From: Telmatospirillum sp. J64-1
GTDB lineage: Bacteria; Pseudomonadota; Alphaproteobacteria; Rhodospirillales; Magnetospirillaceae
Direction: 5' to 3'
DNA: 64,000 bases
NCBI RefSeq assembly: GCF_006980715.1
Contig: NZ_SBHN01000001.1
Span: 434,001-498,000, forward strand
The notes beneath the pieces are model-generated. The model saw only the letters and a program-made list of their open reading frames with translations, was not told the origin of the DNA and did not search any database. This document shows positions 58,190 to 64,000 of the stretch, piece by piece. The stretch's first letter is position 1; the number at the start of each line of letters is the position of its first letter. The position numbers were made by a program, and so were the translations under genes.

Positions 58190-59077
58190 ATGACAGCGAC
58201 CCCTTCGCGGGATGAAAACCTGTCGCGGCAGGACAAGACGCGCCCTGTGGGTGCCATGCTGCTGATGATGGGGGGAGTCTCGATCTTCGCCTTGAACGAT
58301 GCCCTTACGCGCATCCTGGCCGATGCCGTCGGGGTGCCGCTGGCCGTCTGGTCCCGGTATGTCTTCTGCCTTGTCGCCATCCTGGCGGTGACGGGGCCCA
58401 GCCGCTGGCTCGACCTGTTCCATACGGCGCGGCCCGGGGTGCAGGTCCTGCGTGCGCTCCTGCCCTTGACTGGCAGCGTGCTGTTCATCATCGCCCTGGG
58501 GCATATCGGCCTGGCGGAGGCCACGGCCATCTTCTTCACCGCGCCTTTGCTGGTGACGGCCCTGTCCCGGTTGGTGCTGAACGAAGAGGTCAGTCCCCGG
58601 CGCTGGCTGGTGGTGGCCGCCGGCTTCCTGGGCGTGCTGATCGTGGTGCGCCCGAACTCCGAGGTCTTCCAGCCCATGTCCCTGCTGCCGCTGGGCACGG
58701 CCCTGGTCTTCGCCTGCTACCAGATCCTGACCCGCCTCACCCATAGCGGCGCCCGCCCGATCTCCTCGCTGACCTATCTGGCGGTGATGGGCGTCGTGGT
58801 CATGACCGCAAGCCTGCCTTTCACGGAAGCGGCGCTGCCCGAGCTTTCGCTCTGGCCTCTGATGGTGCTGGCCGGGCTGCTCTACGGCCTGTCCCATTTC
58901 ATGGTGACCAAGGCCCTGACCAAGGCCGAGGCCTCCTCCCTGTCGCCCTTCATCAATGCCCAGATGATCAGCGCCGTGTTCTGCGGCTATCTATTCTTCA
59001 ACCAGATTCCGGACATGCTGACCCTGATCGGCGGCGCGATCATCATCATGGCCGGGCTGGCAAGCGCGCGGCGGTGA
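58190..59077 (+). CDS. EamA/DMT-family membrane transporter
   Basis: A 295-residue carrier with ten helices in two EamA repeats (first with LNDALTRILADAVGVPL and LRALLPLTGSVLFIIAL, second from about residue 150). Members export or import amino acids, purines and other metabolites. I chose the ATG giving MTATPSRDEN; the frame is open 36 codons upstream with proline-rich, non-membrane sequence. Divergent from gntR; a link to apionate use is possible but unsupported. Confidence 0.87.
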   Translation: MTATPSRDENLSRQDKTRPVGAMLLMMGGVSIFALNDALTRILADAVGVPLAVWSRYVFCLVAILAVTGPSRWLDLFHTARPGVQVLRALLPLTGSVLFIIALGHIGLAEATAIFFTAPLLVTALSRLVLNEEVSPRRWLVVAAGFLGVLIVVRPNSEVFQPMSLLPLGTALVFACYQILTRLTHSGARPISSLTYLAVMGVVVMTASLPFTEAALPELSLWPLMVLAGLLYGLSHFMVTKALTKAEASSLSPFINAQMISAVFCGYLFFNQIPDMLTLIGGAIIIMAGLASARR

Positions 59078-59188
59078 CGGCCATGTCTTGACGGATGGCC
59101 CGGGCTTGCCATCATACCTTTTGGGGCGAGAGGCGAGGAATGCCGCCGGGCATCGCCTCCGGTGAAATAGAGAAGCGGGTTTTTATTG

Positions 59189-59593
59189 ATGTCCTCTGCT
59201 CAAGACGTGATCGAGCGCTATTACGCGGCTTTCAATGCCGGTGACGTGGAAGGTTTCCTGGCCTTGCTGACCGATGATGTGGTCCACGACATCAACCAGG
59301 GCGGCCGGGAAGTGGGGAAGGAAGCCTTCGCCGCTTTCCTGGCGCGCATGAACCGCTGCTATGCCGAACAGATCACCGATCTGGTGATCATGACCGAGCC
59401 GTCAGGCCGCCGCGCGGCCGCCGAGTTCACCGTTCTCGGCACCTATAAGGAAACCGATGAAGGGCTGCCGCCGGCGACCGGCCAGACCTATCGCCTGCCC
59501 GCCGGGGCCTTCTTCGAGATCCGCGACGGCAAGGTGGCCCGCATCAGCAACACCTACAACCTGCAGGATTGGCTGCGCCAGGTGGGGGCATAG
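59189..59593 (+). CDS. NTF2-like/SnoaL-fold protein
   Basis: A 134-residue single-domain protein: VIERYYAAFNAGDVEGFLALLTDDVVHD at the start and LPAGAFFEIRDGKVARISNTYN at the end define the cone-shaped SnoaL/NTF2 fold. Such proteins bind small hydrophobic ligands or act as isomerases and hydrolases; nothing more specific can be said. The start is the ATG directly after an in-frame TTG. Followed by a strong terminator. Confidence 0.85.
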   Translation: MSSAQDVIERYYAAFNAGDVEGFLALLTDDVVHDINQGGREVGKEAFAAFLARMNRCYAEQITDLVIMTEPSGRRAAAEFTVLGTYKETDEGLPPATGQTYRLPAGAFFEIRDGKVARISNTYNLQDWLRQVGA

Positions 59594-59619
59594 GTCTTCC
59601 GCCGCCTGCACTGAACCGT

Positions 59620-59650
59620 GAAGAGGCCGGCCTTGCGGGCCGGCCTCTTC
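59620..59650. terminator. Bidirectional terminator between the NTF2-like gene and acoC
   Basis: GAAGAGGCCGGCC (59620-59632) pairs perfectly with GGCCGGCCTCTTC (59638-59650) around TTGCG, ending 4 bases before the acoC stop codon. Confidence 0.85.
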
Positions 59651-59654
59651 GGTT

Positions 59655-60782
59655 TCAGGCTTTCCTGCCGATCTGTTCCTTCAGCAGGGCGTTCACCTTC
59701 CCCGAGGCTTCCATCTGGACCATGTGACCGGCGTTGGGAATCACCTCGACCCGGGCTGCGGAGTCCAGTGCCGAGGCATGGGCGACCGGAATGACCCGGT
59801 CCAGTTCCCCCCAGACCACCAACCGGGGAATGTCGGTGTCCTTGATGGAACCGGCCAGGACATCCTGCTGCGTGCCGTCATCGAACATGGCCGATGCAAG
59901 GGCCCGGAGAGTATCGTTGACGCCGTCCAGGCGCTTGTATTTCAGCAGGTCATCGATCATCTGGCGGCTGACCAGGCCGGGATCGGCGAACAGGTTCTCC
60001 ACCACCGGCTTGAGTTCGCGGCGGGAGGCGGCGGAGACGAAGCCGTCGATGTAATTGCCGTTGATCTCCTGTCCCAGACCGGCCGGGCAGATCAGGGACA
60101 GCGAGGCGACGGAATCCGGGGCTTCCAGCGCCAAGGTCATGGCCACGGCGCCGCCCATGGAATGCCCGACCAGATGCGCCTTATCGATGCTCACCGCCTC
60201 CATGAAGGCGCGGGTCGCGGCGGCCAGTCCTTTCAGGCTGGCCTCGGGCAAGGATTTCGTGGACTGGCCATGTCCCGGCAGATCCAGGGCATAGACGGTG
60301 GCGTTTTCGGCCAGGGCGTCGATATTGAAAAGCCAGTTGTCCAGGTCGCCGCCGAAACCGTGGATCAGCAGGACCCGGGCCGCCCCTTCGCCCCGCCTGG
60401 CATAGCGGATGGTGCCGACGGCGGTTTCGGTGAACAGATAGCGGGGCGCCGCGTCTTCATCCTCTTCGTCTTCATCGCCGGAAGGGGCGGCATAGCTGGC
60501 GATGAAGGCGTCGATATCGTCTTCCGGCACGTCGGGGTCGGCCACGACGGCAATCAGCGTCTTCACCGGATAGATGTTTCCGGGCTCGCCCAATACCCGG
60601 CGCAGGATGCCGCTTTCCCCCGCTTCGACCACATTGGTGATCTTGTCGGTCTCGACTTCCAGCAATTCATCGCCGATGGAAATGGGAGAGCCGGGCTCTT
60701 TCAGCCAGCCGGTGACTTTGCCCTCGGACATGGACAGGCCCCATTTCGGCATGACGATGGGCTTGATACGCTCGTTCAGCAT
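59655..60782 (-). CDS. acoC: Acetoin dehydrogenase E2 component (lipoyl domain fused to alpha/beta hydrolase)
   Basis: A 375-residue dihydrolipoyllysine acetyltransferase-type subunit. Residues 1-80 are a lipoyl domain with the lipoylated Lys in EVETDKITNVVEA; an acidic linker (EDEEDEDAA) leads to an alpha/beta hydrolase domain with LIHGFGG, GHSMGGAVA and GELDRVIP and a final His in NAGHMVQ. This architecture, without an E3-binding domain or standard acyltransferase core, is specific to AcoC. Last gene of acoXABC. No E3 (acoL) gene is in the window. Confidence 0.93.
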   Translation of the reverse strand: MLNERIKPIVMPKWGLSMSEGKVTGWLKEPGSPISIGDELLEVETDKITNVVEAGESGILRRVLGEPGNIYPVKTLIAVVADPDVPEDDIDAFIASYAAPSGDEDEEDEDAAPRYLFTETAVGTIRYARRGEGAARVLLIHGFGGDLDNWLFNIDALAENATVYALDLPGHGQSTKSLPEASLKGLAAATRAFMEAVSIDKAHLVGHSMGGAVAMTLALEAPDSVASLSLICPAGLGQEINGNYIDGFVSAASRRELKPVVENLFADPGLVSRQMIDDLLKYKRLDGVNDTLRALASAMFDDGTQQDVLAGSIKDTDIPRLVVWGELDRVIPVAHASALDSAARVEVIPNAGHMVQMEASGKVNALLKEQIGRKA

Positions 60783-60798
60783 TGATGAAGGCTCCGGA

Positions 60799-61833
60799 TC
60801 AGGCGGCGACGGTCTGGTCGGCGGCGGTGATGCCCATGGTGCGGCGTGCTGCCGCGGCGATCGCCTCGGCGCTGGGGATGTAAAGGTCTTCCAGAACGGG
60901 CGAGAAGGGTACCGGCGTATGCGGCGCGGTCACCATCTGGACGCCCGCCTTCAACGCGCCGAAGGCATGCTGGCAGACATGGGCCGAGATATCGGTGGCG
61001 ATATTGCAGCGGGGATGGGCCTCGTCGATGACGACCAGGCGCCCGGTGCGCTCGACGCTGTCGATGATCGTATCCCGGTCGATGGGCGATAAGGTGCGCA
61101 GGTCGATGACCTCGGCCTCGATCTTCTCCTGGGCGAGGATTTCGGCGGCCGCCATCGCGCGATGGACGGTCAGGCCATAGCTGACCAGGGTGACATCATC
61201 GCCGTCGCGCAGCACATTCGCCTCGCCGAAGGGAATGGCATAGGATTCCCGGGGCACGTCCATCTCGAAGCCGTAGAGCGCCTTGTGTTCGCAGAAGATC
61301 ACCGGGTCGTTGTCGCGGATCGACTGGATCAGCAGCCCCTTGGCGTCATAGGCGTTGGAGGGGCAGACCACCTTCAGCCCGGGGACATGGGTGAAGATCG
61401 GGGTCAGCATCTGGGAATGCTGGGCGGCGGCGCGGAATCCCGCCCCGACCATGCCGCGGATGACCACCGGCGTCTCGGCCTTGCCGCCGAACATGTAGCG
61501 GAACTTGGCGGCCTGATTGAAGATCTGGTCGAAGCAGACGCCCATGAAATCGATGAACATCAGCTCGGCGACGGGGCGCAAACCGCAGGTCGCCGCGCCG
61601 ATCGCCGCGCCGATATAGGCCGATTCCGACAGCGGCGTGTCCATCAGCCGGTCGCCATGCTTGCCGTAGAGGCCCTTCGTCACCCCCAGCACGCCGCCCC
61701 AGGCATCCTTCTCACCGGGTGCGCCGGTGCCGCCAACGATGTCTTCGCCCATCAGGATCACGGTGGGGTCGCGGCTCATTTCCAGGTCCAGCGCTTCGTT
61801 GATCGCTTGCTTCATGCTGATTTTCCGGGACAT
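60799..61833 (-). CDS. acoB: Acetoin dehydrogenase E1 component, beta subunit
   Basis: A 344-residue transketolase-like subunit: VILMGEDIVGGTG, DTPLSESAYIGAAIGAA, and the C-terminal VVIDEAHPRCNIATDISAHV region. With AcoA it cleaves acetoin to acetaldehyde and a TPP-bound acetyl unit passed to AcoC. The start is the ATG with GGAGGAAAG upstream; a longer open frame into acoA is not credible. Confidence 0.94.
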   Translation of the reverse strand: MSRKISMKQAINEALDLEMSRDPTVILMGEDIVGGTGAPGEKDAWGGVLGVTKGLYGKHGDRLMDTPLSESAYIGAAIGAATCGLRPVAELMFIDFMGVCFDQIFNQAAKFRYMFGGKAETPVVIRGMVGAGFRAAAQHSQMLTPIFTHVPGLKVVCPSNAYDAKGLLIQSIRDNDPVIFCEHKALYGFEMDVPRESYAIPFGEANVLRDGDDVTLVSYGLTVHRAMAAAEILAQEKIEAEVIDLRTLSPIDRDTIIDSVERTGRLVVIDEAHPRCNIATDISAHVCQHAFGALKAGVQMVTAPHTPVPFSPVLEDLYIPSAEAIAAAARRTMGITAADQTVAA

Positions 61834-61873
61834 GGACTTTCCTCCGTTCGTTTGTTTCTTGCACCCCAAGGGA

Positions 61874-62857
61874 TCAGTAGGCGACGTAGACGTCTTGCAG
61901 CAGGTCGGCGGGTTGGGGCAGGGGGGCGGCCTTGGCGGCGCGCACGGCATCCTCGATCAGCGCGGCCACTTCCTGGTCAATGACGTCCAGTTCTTCCTGT
62001 GCGGCCAGTCCGGCTTCCTTCAGGCGCGCGGCCATCAGCTTGATGCAGTCGCGGTTGGCGCGCAGGTCCTCGATCTCGCCCTTGGCGCGGTAGGTCTGGG
62101 CATCGCCCTCGAAATGGCCGTAGAAGCGGGCCATCTTGCATTCCAGCAGGGCCGGGCCGCCGCCTTCGCGGGCGCGGCGGATGATCTCGCCGGCGGCTTC
62201 ATGGACGGCGAAGAAATCGGTTCCGTCCACGGTCACGCCGGGCAGGCCGAAGCCGGTGGCACGGTCGATATAGGAATCGCAGGAAACGGCCCATTCCATG
62301 GCGGTGGCCTCGGCATAGCCGTTATTCTCGACCACGAAGACCACCGGCAGGTTCCATACCGCCGCCAGGTTCAGGCTTTCCAGGAACATGCCCTGGTTCG
62401 ATGCGCCGTCCCCGACGAAGGTGATGCCGACGCCGCCATCCTTGCGGTGCTTGGCGGCCAGGGCGGCGCCGCAGGCCAGCGGTCCCCCGGCGCCCAGGAT
62501 GCCGTTGGCGCCCATCATGCCCTTGGACAAATCGGCGATATGCATCGATCCGCCCTTGCCGCGGCAGGCCCCCGTGGCGCGGCCGTAGATTTCGGCCATC
62601 ATCTCATGGACGTCCACGCCCTTGGCGATGCAATGGCCATGTCCCCGGTGGGTCGAGGCGATGCGGTCGTTGTCGTTCAGATGCATCATGATCCCGGTGG
62701 CACAGGCTTCCTCGCCAGCATAGAGGTGGACGAAGCCCGGGATGTCGCCCTTGGCGAAATCGACATGCAGCCGTTCCTCGAATTCCCGGATCGTGCGCAT
62801 GGTCCGGTAGGCTTTCAGCAGGTCCGTCTTGTTCAAGGGAAATGGATTGTCGAGCAT
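61874..62857 (-). CDS. acoA: Acetoin dehydrogenase E1 component, alpha subunit (TPP-dependent)
   Basis: A 327-residue subunit. The thiamine diphosphate motif runs from GDGASNQGMF to VVENNGYAEA (GDG about 27 residues before NN). RGHGHCIAKGVDV and GKGGSMHIAD are typical of the E1-alpha family, and the adjacent acoX and acoC make this the acetoin rather than pyruvate enzyme. Confidence 0.94.
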   Translation of the reverse strand: MLDNPFPLNKTDLLKAYRTMRTIREFEERLHVDFAKGDIPGFVHLYAGEEACATGIMMHLNDNDRIASTHRGHGHCIAKGVDVHEMMAEIYGRATGACRGKGGSMHIADLSKGMMGANGILGAGGPLACGAALAAKHRKDGGVGITFVGDGASNQGMFLESLNLAAVWNLPVVFVVENNGYAEATAMEWAVSCDSYIDRATGFGLPGVTVDGTDFFAVHEAAGEIIRRAREGGGPALLECKMARFYGHFEGDAQTYRAKGEIEDLRANRDCIKLMAARLKEAGLAAQEELDVIDQEVAALIEDAVRAAKAAPLPQPADLLQDVYVAY

Positions 62858-62875
62858 GGCGTTCTTCCCTTTGGT

Positions 62876-63955
62876 TTATTGGAGTTGGTATTTGGCGGCA
62901 CTGGCCGGGACAGCCGACGGCGCGGCTGCGAACAGTTTGTGCTGGGCGGCGTAATGCATGCAGCCGCGCACATTGACGGTGCGGAAGGCGTCGTCCCGCA
63001 GCGTCAGGGAGACGTGATCGCGCGCCGTGAAGGAGATTTCGCGCTCGCCATCCAGGGCGATGGATCCTGCCTTCGTCTCCGGCACGAAGGGCATGCCGGG
63101 CGGCATGCGGCGCCAGTCGCAGATGCCGACATCCACCATCAATCCCGGCGCGATGGGCGCGTTCAACGTGGTGACGGGCGCGCGCGGTCCTTGCCCGTCG
63201 GGCGGTACCATGCGGACCATCAGTCCACCGGATTCGGCGCGCGAGACGGGCTCCAGCAGGCCGGCAATGGCCGACATGCCGATGACTTCGGGATCGGCGA
63301 AGGTGACGAACAATTCCCGGAAGCTATCCGGTCGCCACAGGGCGCGGGCGCCGATGAAGCCTTCTGTCACCAGGGCCACGTCGACCAGGGCGACCTCCGG
63401 AGTCCGGCTGCCATTGACCTGGACGTCGATGCGCTTGTTGGGGCTGAAGGCGATATGGGCCGGGACCTGTCCCGTCACCGCCAGGCCGGTGGCCAGGCCG
63501 GTGATGGTCGGCTCGCGGTGTTCGGGGAAGGCGTTGTTGGTGCCGGTCGAGATGCCGGCGACCGGCACCTTGCCGCAACGGGACACGACTGCGCGATGGG
63601 TGCCATCGCCGCCCAGGACGACGATGGCGGCCACGCCCGCCTTGCGCATTTCCGCTGCCGCGCGATGGGTATCCTCAACGGTACCGGTCACGGGAATGGA
63701 AAGCAGGTGAAGGCGGGGATAGTGCGGCTCCCCATGGGCCTTGGCGCGCACCAGGCCGCGTTCCACATGGCCCCTTATGCCGCCATTCTCCGGCATCATC
63801 AGAACGTCGGTGACGCCGCAGCTGCGCAAGGCGGCTAGGACGCGCAGGACGATATTGGCGCGGTCCGTGACCTGCAGGTTCGTCGCATTGGCGACGACCC
63901 GGCGGATGTCTCGGGCGGAAACCGGATTGGCAATGATACCGATCATCGGCGCCAC
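62876..63955 (-). CDS. acoX: AcoX, acetoin catabolism protein of the ATP-NAD kinase family
   Basis: A 359-residue protein starting near IGIIANPVSARDIRRVVANA with the diagnostic VVLGGDGTHRAV loop and ISTGTNNAFP of the NAD-kinase-like fold. AcoX is found only with acetoin operons; its reaction is not settled. The start is uncertain: a GTG at 63955 has AGGGAGA 6 bases upstream, an ATG follows three codons later, and a TTG lies at 63988. First gene of acoXABC; the promoter is beyond the window. Confidence 0.9.
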   Translation of the reverse strand: MAPMIGIIANPVSARDIRRVVANATNLQVTDRANIVLRVLAALRSCGVTDVLMMPENGGIRGHVERGLVRAKAHGEPHYPRLHLLSIPVTGTVEDTHRAAAEMRKAGVAAIVVLGGDGTHRAVVSRCGKVPVAGISTGTNNAFPEHREPTITGLATGLAVTGQVPAHIAFSPNKRIDVQVNGSRTPEVALVDVALVTEGFIGARALWRPDSFRELFVTFADPEVIGMSAIAGLLEPVSRAESGGLMVRMVPPDGQGPRAPVTTLNAPIAPGLMVDVGICDWRRMPPGMPFVPETKAGSIALDGEREISFTARDHVSLTLRDDAFRTVNVRGCMHYAAQHKLFAAAPSAVPASAAKYQLQ

Positions 63956-64000
63956 GGCACTTCTCCCTGCCTGTGTGTGAACGGGCAAGCAGGAGACTAG

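Noticed and set aside
1-64000. CRISPR arrays, tRNA/rRNA genes, IS elements, phage genes
   Set aside because: I saw no regularly spaced repeats, cloverleaf-like sequences, transposase or phage motifs; small elements could still be missed by eye.

Overview
The window reads as high-GC chromosomal DNA of a metabolically versatile, denitrification-capable alphaproteobacterium. A Rhodospirillales-like organism is my guess, from the many TRAP transporters, the rhizobial-type matAB pair, the fused iolC and the NirK/NnrS set; I cannot name a genus. Genes are packed into operons with ATGA/TGATG overlaps. I saw no rRNA, tRNA, CRISPR array, insertion sequence or phage gene. Almost all of the window is nutrient capture plus matched catabolism, with one nitric-oxide island in the middle.

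Layout: (1) 1-3.9 kb, end of a TRAP permease, malonyl-CoA decarboxylase and malonyl-CoA synthetase (malonate use). (2) 4.0-9.6 kb, a second TRAP system, a GntR regulator and two convergent isocitrate lyase/PEP mutase family lyases; an almost identical TTGTATACAA site lies before the TRAP operon and before gntR/lyase. (3) 9.7-16.6 kb, a PhnDCEE-type ABC importer co-transcribed with glpD, divergent from a HAD phosphatase and a DeoR regulator: a probable phospho-compound (glycerol phosphate-like) uptake system. (4) 16.6-26.6 kb, an operon with a Zn-dependent C5 polyol/aldonate dehydrogenase, a mannitol-dehydrogenase-family enzyme, a third TRAP system and mmsA, divergent from an RpiR regulator and a fused iolC kinase/aldolase: the lower half of inositol catabolism without the upper half. 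(5) 26.7-28.9 kb, an MFS carrier and a LysR regulator.

(6) 29-39.5 kb, the nitrogen-oxide island: nnrS and flavohaemoglobin hmp behind an NsrR-like site, an HPP membrane protein, a DUF1858 redox protein, a Crp/Fnr-type (NnrR/Dnr-like) regulator, copper nitrite reductase nirK, quinol-type nitric oxide reductase norB, a DUF59 protein, an unassigned membrane protein and a second nnrS. Two perfect TTGCG-N4-CGCAA palindromes lie before norB and the DUF1858 gene, and a related site lies in the nirK/regulator divergence.

(7) 39.6-49.9 kb is the most unusual region. A secreted binding protein, a sensor kinase and a sigma-54 activator form a Pgt-like (phosphoglycerate-type) signalling operon. It is followed by a textbook -24/-12 promoter with an upstream inverted repeat, driving a paralogous binding protein, a fused permease, an ATPase and two phosphatases. 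I read it as a sense-import-dephosphorylate system for a small organophosphate. (8) 50-58 kb, a D-apionate-type operon (ApnO-like oxidoisomerase, RuBisCO-like protein, OiaK-like kinase, an unexplained VOC protein, a fourth TRAP system) with its GntR regulator. (9) 58.2-59.6 kb, an EamA carrier and an NTF2-like protein. (10) 59.7-64 kb, acoXABC, the acetoin dehydrogenase genes, running off the right edge with their promoter.
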